A stretch of DNA of 64,000 nucleotides from contig CBDDDT010000003.1 in the NCBI GenBank assembly GCA_965226755.1, positions 62,001 to 126,000 on the forward strand, given 5' to 3'. The DNA comes from Bog-113 sp965226755 (GTDB lineage Bacteria > Acidobacteriota > Terriglobia > Bryobacterales > Bryobacteraceae). Shown piece after piece: positions 34,597 through 43,727 of this stretch (within the stretch, counting starts at the first letter, position 1; each line of letters starts with the position of its first letter). Both the position numbers and the translations under genes were made by a program. The notes under the pieces were generated by a model. It ran no database searches. It saw only the letters and a program-made list of their open reading frames with translations, and was not told the DNA's origin.

Positions 34597-35952
34597 TCAG
34601 ACGGGAAGAGGGACGAGTCCAAGACGGAGCTGTTGGATGGAGGGTCCGCGCCAACTCTTGCGGGCCGCTCCGTACACCAACGCGACGAGCAGCCAGTACT
34701 GCAATCCCATGGCGGTGTTGAAGGTGGGTCCGGAAAAGCTGGCGCCGATGATGTTGAAGTTGATGCAGAAGGCGAGGGTGGCGGCGAACGGAACGACGGC
34801 GCCGTAGCGGGAGGAGCGCGCGACGCGGAAGAGGAAGACCATGGACGAGAACAAGGCGGCGCCGTAAAGCAGCCAAAGAGGAACGCCACCGTCGAAGAGC
34901 CAACCGGTCGGCTGGATCTCCGCCCAGAGCGGCGCGGAATCCGGGCGATCAGGATCGCCGAAGTAAACATCCATCATTCCCCATCGGCCGGGGGCGGCGC
35001 CGAGCGGATAGCGGGCGAGCGCTTCTCCGAAGGTGTAGCGCCAGAACCAGCCCCGGCTGCTGTCGAAGCTATCGGCCACGCTGTGATCGGTCAGGTCGAG
35101 GAACCGGTCGCGCACTTTGTCTCCGCCGAGGGCGACGGCCCAGGTGAAGGAGCCGAAGATGAGCAGAGCGCCAGCCGACGCGATCCAGGCGCGATTCCAG
35201 ATGCGGGGCTGGCCAAGACTGGCGAAGGCAAGGAGCAGGAGCGCGAACAGCGTCATCAGCGTGAGGGAGCGAACCTGCGTAAGGTACAAGACGGAGATTC
35301 CGGAAAGCGCGGCGAGAAAGCAGCCCACGCGCAGCCAGAGGCGGGTGGAACGGAGTGAACTGAAGGCGAATCCGAGGATGGCGGTGAGCGATCCGGCCAT
35401 GGCGGCGCCGCCTGGAAGGTCGCTCAGGCCGGGCGGACGGACCAGGACACGACCGCCGGGATTGACGAAGCGGAGCGACTGAAGCCAGCTTGCGGAAGCG
35501 CCGACGCTGAACTCCGCGGGAAGGAACTGATCGGGGAAATAGATCTGAAGGATGCCGATCGCGGAACCGATTCCATTGCAGAGAAAGAAGATCCAGAGGA
35601 TGCGCAGGAGATGGCGGTCATCGCGGACGAGGCTGGCCGCCCAGAACGCCGGGCAGACGATGGAGGTTTGGAAAACGATCTGCGCGAGACCGGACTTGAG
35701 CTGGGTTTGCGGATGAAACAGGTTGAGGAGGAGCAGGGCGAGCGAAAGCTGCAAAACGAAGCCGCCGGGCGGAAGCGGCGTTCTTCGGCGGAAGAAAGCC
35801 AAGGCGGCCAAGCTCGCGAGGAAGGGCGCGGCGCGGATGGCAAATCGCAGGGGCTGGGTTCCGGGCAGCAGCAGCAAGCCGTTGAGGAGGAACAGGACGG
35901 GAAGGAAGCATTCGATCCACCCGAAGCGGTTACTTGGCGCCGGAGAGGTCAT
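34597..35952 (-). CDS. O-antigen ligase/polymerase (Wzy-type) membrane protein
   Basis: 451 residues from ATG 35952 (ATGA overlap with the preceding glycosyltransferase). About eleven hydrophobic helices and one large periplasmic loop holding RDRFLDLTDHSVADSFDSSRGWFWRYTFGEALARYPLGAAPGRWG; the Arg of SSRG and the Gly-x-Gly-type segment are typical of O-antigen ligase/WzyC proteins. It polymerises or transfers undecaprenyl-linked repeats. With Wzx, Wzc and Wza it completes a Wzy-dependent pathway. Confidence 0.85.
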   Translation of the reverse strand: MTSPAPSNRFGWIECFLPVLFLLNGLLLLPGTQPLRFAIRAAPFLASLAALAFFRRRTPLPPGGFVLQLSLALLLLNLFHPQTQLKSGLAQIVFQTSIVCPAFWAASLVRDDRHLLRILWIFFLCNGIGSAIGILQIYFPDQFLPAEFSVGASASWLQSLRFVNPGGRVLVRPPGLSDLPGGAAMAGSLTAILGFAFSSLRSTRLWLRVGCFLAALSGISVLYLTQVRSLTLMTLFALLLLAFASLGQPRIWNRAWIASAGALLIFGSFTWAVALGGDKVRDRFLDLTDHSVADSFDSSRGWFWRYTFGEALARYPLGAAPGRWGMMDVYFGDPDRPDSAPLWAEIQPTGWLFDGGVPLWLLYGAALFSSMVFLFRVARSSRYGAVVPFAATLAFCINFNIIGASFSGPTFNTAMGLQYWLLVALVYGAARKSWRGPSIQQLRLGLVPLPV

Positions 35953-37031
35953 GCTGGTTGGCGCACCCCGTGCGATTGGACGAGAGCGATCGCGGCGAGT
36001 TCGGCTTCGTAGCGCTCGACCATGCGTTCGACGGAGAGTTCGGCGGCGCGCATGGCGCCGGCACGCACCCAACGCCAGCGGAGCGGGTGATCGCGCAAGA
36101 GAGCCAGAAGCTCGGCGGCGAAATCGCCATCGCGCTCGACGAGAACTCCGTAGCGCCCGTTGTCGAGGACTTCGCGGCTTCCGGGATTGGCGGCGGCGAC
36201 GACGGCCGTTCCGCTCGCCATGGCTTCGAGGTAAGGCAGGCCGAAGCCTTCATAAGTGCTGGGCGAGGCGAAGACCCAGGAGCGCCGATAGAGCTGGGCG
36301 AGAGTTTCGTCGGAAGCGCCGGGATAATAAGTGACGCCGTTCAGGGGCGGACCGGGCTCGGACACCATCGCAAGGGTCGCTTCCGGCAGTGCGGGACGGA
36401 TGACGTGAGTGAACCAGTCGAGCAGCAGGCGGCCGCGCTTGCGGCCTTGCAGCGTGCCTACGAAGACGATGGAGGGATCGGTGGTCTTTTCGGCTAGTCC
36501 GCAATGGAATTTTCTGGTGTCCACGCCGTTGGGGATCACTTGCGAAATGGCGGGGTAGCGCCGGCGGGTGTTGCGGCTGATGCCGATGGTGGTTTGGGTT
36601 CGGGCGGTGACGGCCTCTTGGAGGAAAACGCCGAACTGGAAGACTTTGCGCACCAAGGAACGGGCGGTGCGGCACTCATCCAAGGCGCTGCCGTGCATGA
36701 TCCGCAAGACCGGAATGGCGCGGAGCGGAAGGAGGAGACTGTCGCCGTGGGCGATGATGACGTGCGCGTCCTGGTAGGCGGGGAACAGCGCCAGGATATT
36801 GCCGAGATAGCCGCTGACGAGACGGAGTCCCAGCCAGTTGTGGATGAGAAAAGCGCCGCGCAGAGGAGCGACGCGGTAGGCCGCGCCCGGGGGATGCGGG
36901 TCAGCGGACCAGACGACGACATTGTGGCCGCGGCGCGCCAAGCCTTCCGCGAGATCGTGGGCGACGCGTTCCACGCCGCTGGATTTTCGTCCCGGCGTGG
37001 GGAGCCGGAAGCTGAGCATGGCGATGTTCAT
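35949..37031 (-). CDS. Glycosyltransferase family 4
   Basis: 360 residues, ATGA-coupled on both sides. GT-B: LPTPGRKSSGVERVAHDLAEGLARRGHNV, hinge IVFVGTLQGRKRGRLLL and donor motif EGFGLPYLEAMASGTAVVAA (E-x7-E). The Arg/Lys after the hinge glycine are in place for phosphate binding. Its role is to add one sugar to the lipid-linked repeat unit; donor unknown. Confidence 0.9.
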   Translation of the reverse strand: MNIAMLSFRLPTPGRKSSGVERVAHDLAEGLARRGHNVVVWSADPHPPGAAYRVAPLRGAFLIHNWLGLRLVSGYLGNILALFPAYQDAHVIIAHGDSLLLPLRAIPVLRIMHGSALDECRTARSLVRKVFQFGVFLQEAVTARTQTTIGISRNTRRRYPAISQVIPNGVDTRKFHCGLAEKTTDPSIVFVGTLQGRKRGRLLLDWFTHVIRPALPEATLAMVSEPGPPLNGVTYYPGASDETLAQLYRRSWVFASPSTYEGFGLPYLEAMASGTAVVAAANPGSREVLDNGRYGVLVERDGDFAAELLALLRDHPLRWRWVRAGAMRAAELSVERMVERYEAELAAIALVQSHGVRQPA

Positions 37032-38143
37032 GCGGCGAGCTTTCGACCTCGCGGAAGGGAAAGGGCGGCGGCGAGCGCGTTCAATTGCGCGCGCGGATCA
37101 CAGATAGCTTGGGCGCGCAGAGGGCCGGCTTGGGCGAGTTCGCGGCGCAGGTCCGGATCGAGGATGAGCTGTTCGAGCGCCGCGGAGACGGAACGCGCGT
37201 TGGGGGCGGCGAGCAATCCCCAGTGAGGACTGAGGATTTCGGCGGCGCCGCCCATGGCTGTCGAGACGACGGGGAGGCGCGCGTGCAGCGCCTCGACAAA
37301 GGTCAACCCGAAAGCTTCCGGCTGGACGTTGGGCTGGCAGTAGATATCGGCCGCGGACATCAGGCGGGGCATGTCGCTCAAATGTCCGAGAAAGGAGACG
37401 CGCTCGGCGATCGCGAGATCGCGCGCGCGGTTCTCGAGAGCGATGCGGAGGCGCGCTTCGCCGGGACGCTGCGGCTCGCCCGCGATCCATAGCCGCCAAT
37501 CCAAAGTTCGGGGCAACGCGGCGACGGACTCGAGAAGAAGCTGCTGGCCTTTCCAGGCTTCGAACCGGCTGGCCTGGAGAATGACGATGGCGGTTTGAGG
37601 CACTTTCAAACTGGCGCGAATCCGGGCGCGGGCGTCGGCGGAAAGGGCGTGTCTTGACAGTTCGGCGGGCGGATAGACAGTGACCAGGGGGATGCCTCGG
37701 CAATGGCGGGCGCTGAATGCGGCGGTGAATGCGCTGTTGGCGAGAATGAGGTCCGGCGGGGTCCAGCGAGACCAGAGATCGGTCCAATGGCGCCCGCCGC
37801 AAAGATCGTGCAGATAGAGCACGCGGCGGCCGGTGGCGGCGGGAGCGAGGACGGCCAGAGACCACATCGAATGCGCGATGGCCACGTCGAAGGCGGACGC
37901 GCGGCACAGGGCGGCGAGCCGGGCGCGGGCTTGCATGACGGAGTGGGGATTGCGGGCGCGGGCAGGACCGAGGATATGGACGGGGCAGCCGGCGGCGCGG
38001 AGTTCGGCGGCAACGCGCCCGTCGAAACTCAAGGCGAATGCCGGCTCGAGAAAAGGCGCCATCGACCGGCAGCGGGCGATGGTGCGGAGCGCGGTTTCTA
38101 CGCCGCCGTAGAGATTTCCGCTGTGGATGTGGAGTACTCGCAT
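37028..38143 (-). CDS. Glycosyltransferase family 4
   Basis: 371 residues from ATG 38143; a TTG twelve bases further upstream is possible. It overlaps the preceding gene by 46 bases, longer than the usual 4. N-terminal VLHIHSGNLYGGVETALRTIARCRS, hinge AIVILQASRFEAWKGQQLLLESV, and donor motif EAFGLTFVEALHARLPVVSTAMGG. A GT4 enzyme of the exopolysaccharide assembly line. Confidence 0.9.
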   Translation of the reverse strand: MRVLHIHSGNLYGGVETALRTIARCRSMAPFLEPAFALSFDGRVAAELRAAGCPVHILGPARARNPHSVMQARARLAALCRASAFDVAIAHSMWSLAVLAPAATGRRVLYLHDLCGGRHWTDLWSRWTPPDLILANSAFTAAFSARHCRGIPLVTVYPPAELSRHALSADARARIRASLKVPQTAIVILQASRFEAWKGQQLLLESVAALPRTLDWRLWIAGEPQRPGEARLRIALENRARDLAIAERVSFLGHLSDMPRLMSAADIYCQPNVQPEAFGLTFVEALHARLPVVSTAMGGAAEILSPHWGLLAAPNARSVSAALEQLILDPDLRRELAQAGPLRAQAICDPRAQLNALAAALSLPRGRKLAA

Positions 38144-39330
38144 GGGGACTTGCAAAGGACCTGGCGGTAGAAGGCGGATAGAGCGGGGCCGAGCCGGGCG
38201 CGGTCAAATCGCGAAACGGCCGTGCGGCGGGCGGCTTGGCCGAGAGCGGCACGCATGGCGGAATCGGCCGACAGATCGCGAATAGCGATGGCGAGCGCAC
38301 GAGGATCGCCCAGGGGCGCGCCGATTGCGTCCGCGCCGGGAGAAAAGATTTCGGAGGCGCCGCCGGCGGATGTGGCGATCACCGCGCGGGCGCATGCCAT
38401 AGCCTCGGCGATAACGAGGCCGAACGGCTCGGGCGCGGTGCTGGCGTGAACGACGATGTCGAGCGCGCGCATGGCCGCGGCCGCGTCGGGAAGGAACCCG
38501 GTGAAGACCACGCGATGCTGGACGCCCAGATCACGCGCCAGATTGCGCAGCTCCTCGAGGGTATGCTGACCGCCGGAGGTCTGATAAATGGGGCCGCCCA
38601 CGATGTAGGCGCGGATTTTTGATTCGCGCAGCTCCGGTTGCGCGAGCGCGCGGAGGAAAACCTCGTGGCCTTTCCATCGCGCGAAGGCGGCGACCATCCC
38701 GACGCGGATGGTTTCGGGGGGCGCTTGGGCGGCGGCGTCCAGATTCGCGCGCGGGCCATCGGGGCGGAAGCGGTGCGTGTCGACCGCGTTCAGGATGGTT
38801 TGAATGGGAACGGCGGCGCCGAGGGTTTGCAGCGCGCTGGCGGCGACGCTGGCCGAGATCGCAATGGCGCCGCGGCATCGTTTGGAAGCGAGGCGCAAGA
38901 GGCGCGCGAGCGGGCTTCCGGGAACGAGGTGATCGTGGAGATGCCAGACGATGGGGGATGGCGCCAGCAGGGCTCCCAGCAGGTGCATCTTCACGCCGTT
39001 GGCGTGGATGATGTCCGGTTGGAAACGGCGAAGCGCGCGGCGAAGTTGGAGACAGTAAGGAACAATAGCGGGCGCGGCTTGGAGTCCGCCGGCGAGAAGC
39101 TGGGCGACGGAGACGCCGGCCGACCCCAGGCTGGAGAGCGCGCGCGGAAACGGAACCAGATGGACGGAGACGCCGAGACGTTCCGCTTGCACCAGCAGGG
39201 GACCGTCCTCGGCGGCGATGAGACGGAGGGCCCACTTGGGTTCGGCGTGCCGGAGGGTCGCGAGAACATCAAGCAGGCAACGCTCGGCACCGCCAAGCTG
39301 GCCGCATGGACTGAGGAAAACGACGCGCAC
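38098..39330 (-). CDS. Glycosyltransferase family 4
   Basis: 410 residues from GTG 39330. Opening VVFLSPCGQLGGAERCLLDVLATLRH, hinge RVGMVAAFARWKGHEVFLRAL, donor motif EPFGLVIAEAMACARAVIATSAGG. First transferase gene behind the Wzc-like gene, 18 bases away. It resembles GT4 enzymes that build the repeat unit; no initiating phosphosugar transferase (WbaP/WecA type) is visible anywhere in the cluster, so initiation must be encoded elsewhere. Confidence 0.9.
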   Translation of the reverse strand: MRVVFLSPCGQLGGAERCLLDVLATLRHAEPKWALRLIAAEDGPLLVQAERLGVSVHLVPFPRALSSLGSAGVSVAQLLAGGLQAAPAIVPYCLQLRRALRRFQPDIIHANGVKMHLLGALLAPSPIVWHLHDHLVPGSPLARLLRLASKRCRGAIAISASVAASALQTLGAAVPIQTILNAVDTHRFRPDGPRANLDAAAQAPPETIRVGMVAAFARWKGHEVFLRALAQPELRESKIRAYIVGGPIYQTSGGQHTLEELRNLARDLGVQHRVVFTGFLPDAAAAMRALDIVVHASTAPEPFGLVIAEAMACARAVIATSAGGASEIFSPGADAIGAPLGDPRALAIAIRDLSADSAMRAALGQAARRTAVSRFDRARLGPALSAFYRQVLCKSPCEYSTSTAEISTAA

Positions 39331-39348
39331 TGGGGCAGTTACCGGCCT

Positions 39349-41445
39349 TTAGCTGGATTTCGCGGTATGGAATGCGGGTTTCGCGGGAGGCGTCCCGCTA
39401 CGAACGACGAAGGGGAAATTATCGGCGCGACGCGCGTTATAGCCGGGGAAAGGTTCGCAATCATTGAGCACGCATCCGGTCATCACCGTTCCATCCTCCG
39501 TGAGCTTCCGATGCATGGCGAGCGCGGCGTCGCGATTGGTCTTGCCGGCGCGAACGACGATCAACACGGCGCCGGCGGCCCGGCCAATCACTCTCGCATC
39601 AGGAGTATGCAGCATAGGTGGCGTATCGATCAGGACAATATCGAAATTCTTTCGAGCGTGATCGAGCGTTTCGAGAAGCCTCGGAGAATGCAGCAGATCC
39701 GGAGAAGCGGAGTTGGGCAGGCCGGCGGGCAGGATCTGAAGCCCCGGCCGATGCGTCTGGTGGAAGGCCGGCGGGAGCGCGGCGCCGGCGAGGAGATCGA
39801 CCAAGCCGATCTGGTTCGGCGCGCCGAATACATGGTGCAGACGGGGACAGCGAAGATCGCCGTCAATCACGAGAACGCGCTTACCGATTTCGGCGAGGGA
39901 GATAGCGAGGTGCGCGACGACGGTGGTCTTTCCCTCGGAGGGATTGGCGCTGACGACCGCGAGAACTTGAGAAAGGGAAGCGGGCGCGGCCAAGAGCAGG
40001 GACGCGCGAATGGATCGGAACGATTCGGAGAAGGGCGAACGCGGAGTCGCGGAACCGACGGCCAAACGCGCGGGCGAAGCGGAGGGGACGGCGCCGAACT
40101 CGGGCATACGAAGGTAGAGGGCGAGATCGCCCGGAAGACGGACGACGCGGTCGGTTTGATCGCGGGTGACGACGACGACGACGCCCAGAAATAATCCGGC
40201 GACAAGACCGAGCAATGCGGATTGTCCGCGGCGGGGCTGAAAGGGAGATGGCGGAGGCTTGGCCGCGTCCAGAACGCGCACATTGCTGCTGCGCATGGCG
40301 GAAGCGATGGCGGACTCTTTGACGCGCGCCAGCATGGTGTCGTAGATGGCGCGCGTGGAATCGACTTCGCGGCGGAGCACATCGTAATGCACTCCGCGGG
40401 CGGCATCGGCGCTGACCAGGGCGGCTTGCGCATCGTAAGCGGAGCGAAGCAATTCTTCGCGGCGCAAGGACTCGGCGTAGAGGCTGCGGGTGCGTTCCTG
40501 GGTGCCCGCGACCTCGCGGGCGATGGCGGATTCGAGCGGCGCGATCTGGGCTTCCAGGCGCTTGACCTTGGCGTAATCCGGGGTGTAGATGACGGCGAGT
40601 TCGGCGAGCTGGCGGCGAATTTCGGTGAGCTTGGTTTGGGCGTCCTGAATGGCGGGGTCGCTCACGACGGCGGCGAGGGCGGCGCCGGACGCGCGGGAAA
40701 CCGCGTCCAAACGGGCCTGGCGGGCGACGCGCTCGGCCTCGGCCTGGGAGAGCTCGGATTGGAGCAAACGGAGGCGGTCTTCGGAGACGCTGCCGTGATC
40801 GGAAGGGAGCAGCAGGCCGGAGTCGCGGGCGCAGAGCTGCAAGGCGTTTTCGGATTGCTCGAGTTTGCCGCGCATGTCTTCGAGGGCGGCGCTTAACCTG
40901 GCGGCGGCGCGTTCGGCGCCTTGCCAGCGGGACGCGATGTGCTGATCGATGAACGCAGCGGCGAGGGCGTTGACGAAGGCGGCGGCGGCGCGCGGGTCGG
41001 GAGAATCGGCGGCGATTTCGATCAGGCGGGTCGGGCCGAGGGCGGAGACTTTCAGGGAATTGGAGGCATGGCGAAAAGCGGGTTCCGGGCCCGCCACGCG
41101 ATTGAGCGCGCGCTGAACCAGGGTGGCGCTTTGGATGATGCGGATTTGGGTTTGAATATCGAGCAGTTCGGGATCGGCGCCCGCGTTGGGATTGCCGTCC
41201 GGCGATTTCAGGAGATTGTCGGTAATGCCCTGGATTTCGACGACCACGGCCGCATGGTAGAGAGGGGTTTGCAGCGCGGCGACGGCGAGACCGAGAAGGC
41301 CGCCCAGAGCGGACAGCGCGAGCAGCGCGCGCCAATGCCGGCGAAGAACGTTCCAATGGCGCGCAAAATAGAGCGCGGAAACTTCCTCAGGAAGCGGCTG
41401 CGCGGAGATCGCGCGCGGACCTGCTTCGGCAGGCGCCGGAAGCAC
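39349..41445 (-). CDS. Wzc-type polysaccharide co-polymerase with BY-kinase domain
   Basis: 698 residues. Transmembrane helices at about 41-59 and 410-427 frame a periplasmic coiled-coil Wzz domain (ALEDMRGKLEQSENALQL, ELSQAEAERVARQARLDAVS). The cytoplasmic part is a BY-kinase-like P-loop ATPase: Walker A SANPSEGKTTV around 499-508 and Walker A' VLVIDGDLRCPR from 524; Walker B VLIDTPP further on. The C-terminus (RRADNFPFVVRSGTPPAK) lacks the usual autophosphorylated tyrosine cluster. It controls chain length and export with the adjacent Wza-like and CpsB-like proteins. Confidence 0.9.
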   Translation of the reverse strand: MLPAPAEAGPRAISAQPLPEEVSALYFARHWNVLRRHWRALLALSALGGLLGLAVAALQTPLYHAAVVVEIQGITDNLLKSPDGNPNAGADPELLDIQTQIRIIQSATLVQRALNRVAGPEPAFRHASNSLKVSALGPTRLIEIAADSPDPRAAAAFVNALAAAFIDQHIASRWQGAERAAARLSAALEDMRGKLEQSENALQLCARDSGLLLPSDHGSVSEDRLRLLQSELSQAEAERVARQARLDAVSRASGAALAAVVSDPAIQDAQTKLTEIRRQLAELAVIYTPDYAKVKRLEAQIAPLESAIAREVAGTQERTRSLYAESLRREELLRSAYDAQAALVSADAARGVHYDVLRREVDSTRAIYDTMLARVKESAIASAMRSSNVRVLDAAKPPPSPFQPRRGQSALLGLVAGLFLGVVVVVTRDQTDRVVRLPGDLALYLRMPEFGAVPSASPARLAVGSATPRSPFSESFRSIRASLLLAAPASLSQVLAVVSANPSEGKTTVVAHLAISLAEIGKRVLVIDGDLRCPRLHHVFGAPNQIGLVDLLAGAALPPAFHQTHRPGLQILPAGLPNSASPDLLHSPRLLETLDHARKNFDIVLIDTPPMLHTPDARVIGRAAGAVLIVVRAGKTNRDAALAMHRKLTEDGTVMTGCVLNDCEPFPGYNARRADNFPFVVRSGTPPAKPAFHTAKSS

Positions 41446-42443
41446 TACCGCGAGCCCCGAAACACGGCAATGGACGAACCCGTGCCGACCAGAGCCTCGA
41501 TCGCGCGGGACGAGATGGCCTTGCCTTTATTCGTGGGAATATAAAGAATATCCTGGGGAATCAGCAGGAATTCCGGGGATTTGCCCGCCAACATTTGACT
41601 CAAATTCAGAACGATTTCGGTCCGATCTGTCGTACCGGGACGCGCGCGGAGAACGCGGGCTCGGGAGGCGCTGGCGTTGGGTCTCGCGCCGCCCGCCAGG
41701 GCCATCGCATCGAGAACGCGAAGCGTGCGGCTCTGCTTCACCTCATACTCCCCGGGGTGGGACACTTCGCCCAGAACGTAGACCATCGCGGCGGCCGGCA
41801 CTGTCACAACATCGTGCGCGCAAAGCGGAACATTCTCCGCTGGATTTTGGGCCCGGAGAAGCGAACGGATGTCCACCTCGGCGACGTAGACGTGAGAATC
41901 CGGGTCGAAGCGGGCTGTCTGAAGGGGGATCGGACCGGAGGTTTCGGGCCGGGTGATGGTGAGGTAGGCTCCCGCGTCGGCGCGGAGACCGCCGGCGTCG
42001 GAGAGCGCATCGAGGAGGGTTTTTCCGCCGCGGATTTGTTTGATCCCGGAGGAAGTGACGGCGCCTACCACGGTGAACGGCTGTTCCCGGAACTGGACTA
42101 CGGCCAGGGTGACGGAAGGGTGAAGCAGGTAAGGGAGCAGGCGCGCGGCGACCGCGGCGCGCAACCGCGCGGCAGTGAGTCCGGCGGCTTGAATTGACCC
42201 GATCAGGGGCAGGTTCAGGTCGCCGGCGGCATCGATCCGGAAGGGGTGGTCCGGAATTTCGGCAAGGTCCAGGACCTGGACGGAAATTTCATCGCCAGGG
42301 CCGAGGGTATAAGAACCGGGAAGGCCGGAGACCTGCGGGAATGGGGCTAAGCTTTGAGCCGGCGGGTTGGCCGAAACATCCTGAGCAGCGAGTCCGGTAT
42401 AAAAAACTCCGCACGCAAACAGCGCACCGAGCTTAAGCAGCAT
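41445..42443 (-). CDS. Polysaccharide export protein (Wza/SLBB type)
   Basis: 332 residues with a signal peptide (FACGVFYTGLAAQ; Cys in the hydrophobic core rather than a clear lipobox). A Poly_export domain is seen at GSYTLGPGDEISVQVLDLAEIPDHPFRID, followed by SLBB domains (FTVVGAVTSSGIKQIRGGKTLLDALSDAGG and VYVLGEVSHPGEYEVKQSRTLRVLDAMALAGG). Such proteins form the outer-membrane/periplasmic exit channel. It overlaps the ribbon-helix-helix gene by 11 bases and abuts the Wzc-like gene by one base. Confidence 0.9.
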   Translation of the reverse strand: MLLKLGALFACGVFYTGLAAQDVSANPPAQSLAPFPQVSGLPGSYTLGPGDEISVQVLDLAEIPDHPFRIDAAGDLNLPLIGSIQAAGLTAARLRAAVAARLLPYLLHPSVTLAVVQFREQPFTVVGAVTSSGIKQIRGGKTLLDALSDAGGLRADAGAYLTITRPETSGPIPLQTARFDPDSHVYVAEVDIRSLLRAQNPAENVPLCAHDVVTVPAAAMVYVLGEVSHPGEYEVKQSRTLRVLDAMALAGGARPNASASRARVLRARPGTTDRTEIVLNLSQMLAGKSPEFLLIPQDILYIPTNKGKAISSRAIEALVGTGSSIAVFRGSR

Positions 42444-42726
42444 CCACGGCGGAAAAATCCGCCTTGAGCATGCGATTCTCGATCAGGTGAATCAAGCGGC
42501 CGACTTCCTGATCGAGCGAGTTCATCTTGGCGTCGAGTTCCTGCAGCCGGCCCTCAATGTTGCCGGCCGGGGCCTTGGCTTCCCCGATCACCCTTTGCAT
42601 AGCGTTGCGAGCAAATTCGGAGACGCTGCGCGAGCCGTGAACGCGGTACAAGTTCCGCAGCGATTCGTATTCCTCGTTAGAGAGACGCAAACTGATCATT
42701 CTGTTCTTGCGTTTCAGAACTGCCAT
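42433..42726 (-). CDS. Ribbon-helix-helix-like regulator with C-terminal coiled coil
   Basis: 97 residues; AAGGAG lies about ten bases upstream of the ATG. The N-terminus NRMISLRLSNEEYESLRNLYRVHGSRSVSEFARNAMQRVIG fits a MetJ/Arc-type ribbon-helix-helix (one beta strand, two helices). The C-terminal half is a coiled coil (LQELDAKMNSLDQEVGRLIHLIENRML), probably for oligomerisation. Encoded directly upstream of, and overlapping, the wza-like gene and preceded by phased repeats, so it is a good candidate regulator of the polysaccharide cluster; RHH proteins bind tandem short repeats. Confidence 0.75.
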   Translation of the reverse strand: MAVLKRKNRMISLRLSNEEYESLRNLYRVHGSRSVSEFARNAMQRVIGEAKAPAGNIEGRLQELDAKMNSLDQEVGRLIHLIENRMLKADFSAVDAA

Positions 42727-42852
42727 CTTTTCGATTCTCCTTCCGACTACGTCCGTTGATTTGCGGCGCCTTGTAATGGGCGGCCGCGCCTTCCGTCTGA
42801 AGAACGAAGCCCTAGAGCCCGGGTTTTGAACGGTTGGCGATAATGGTGATAC

Positions 42853-42889
42853 ACAGAAAATAACAGAAAGTTACGTGCGTGAACAGAAA
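42853..42889. promoter_or_regulatory. Three helically phased ACAGAAA repeats upstream of the RHH gene
   Basis: ACAGAAA occurs at 42853-42859, 42863-42869 and 42883-42889, spaced by 10 and 20 bases, in an AT-rich 204-base gap (42727-42930) between the CpsB-type and RHH genes. On the transcribed minus strand they read TTTCTGT. Spacing by one and two helical turns puts all three on one face of the DNA, the usual arrangement for an RHH or similar cooperative repressor. A minus-strand TTGACC-like box (42934-42929) overlaps the end of the phosphatase gene and could be a -35 element; a -10 is not convincing. Confidence 0.5.
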
Positions 42890-42930
42890 AACGCGAAAAT
42901 AAATACCTGATATTTTTCTAAGAATAGCGG

Positions 42931-43689
42931 TCAACGGAAGAGCCAAAAGCGGGACTTCTGTTTTTTCTGGAACTCACCTGGAAGGATTCGCGTGCCGTCC
43001 AGTACACAACGGGGATTTTCGAGGAATAGAAATCGGGCTACGCCGTCGCCGTGTTTCTTGGCCACGGCGGCGAAGGCGCGGTCGAGACGCGGCGGGCGGA
43101 ATTCGAGATCGTGACCGTCGCTGGCGACGAAGTGCACCTTGTTCTCGTCCAGAAGCCGCCAGGCCACGTCGCGGGCCGTTCGTCCGAAATGGCCCTCCAG
43201 AGATTGGGCCGTGATCTGGACGTAGCAGCCGGATTCCAGCCATCCATCGAACATGTTTTCATCCCGCCAAATGGCGCGATTGCGTTCGGGATGCGTGATC
43301 ACCGGCAGAATGCCGACCTGCCGCATGCGCTCGAACACATGTCCCATGTCCGGGGGGATGAGGATCTCAGGCAGTTCCACCATGAGGTAGCGGAGATGGT
43401 TGATGGTGAAAGGACGGGGATCGCGCAGCGCGTTGTCGATATTGGCGAAGCTGAGATGAAAGTCGGCGCCGGCGTGGATGCGGGGGAGCGCGCCGCAGGC
43501 GGCCTGCAATTCCGCGATGCGCTCGCAGATTAGCGCGGGATCAAAGGGATAGCGATTGTTGGCGTGCGGGGTGGCGACGATGTCGGTGGTGCCGGTATCG
43601 GCCGCCAGACGGGCCATGGCGACGCTGTCGGCGAAGCTCTGGGCCCCATCGTCCAGGCCCCAGAGAATGTGGCAATGAATATCGACCAT
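42931..43689 (-). CDS. CpsB/YwqE-type tyrosine-protein phosphatase (PHP domain)
   Basis: 252 residues from ATG 43689, chosen because the family begins with M-x-D-x-H-x-H-x-L-x-G-x-DDG (here MVDIHCHILWGLDDGA); ATG 43719 would add ten residues. PHP metal ligands are visible: DIHCH, TPHANN, HAGADFH, THPERN and the late SDGHD. CpsB dephosphorylates the BY-kinase/co-polymerase in capsule systems and so links to the Wzc-like protein encoded two genes downstream. It lies 38 bases after the TonB-like gene. Confidence 0.85.
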   Translation of the reverse strand: MVDIHCHILWGLDDGAQSFADSVAMARLAADTGTTDIVATPHANNRYPFDPALICERIAELQAACGALPRIHAGADFHLSFANIDNALRDPRPFTINHLRYLMVELPEILIPPDMGHVFERMRQVGILPVITHPERNRAIWRDENMFDGWLESGCYVQITAQSLEGHFGRTARDVAWRLLDENKVHFVASDGHDLEFRPPRLDRAFAAVAKKHGDGVARFLFLENPRCVLDGTRILPGEFQKKQKSRFWLFR

Positions 43690-43727
43690 GGAAGCCGGAT
43701 GCGAGTCCCATGGTCGCATGGCGCCGT

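Noticed and set aside
38638..40194. 518-aa plus-strand frame antisense to the glycosyltransferase and Wzc genes
   Set aside because: Shadow of strong coding on the minus strand with typical GT4 and Walker motifs.
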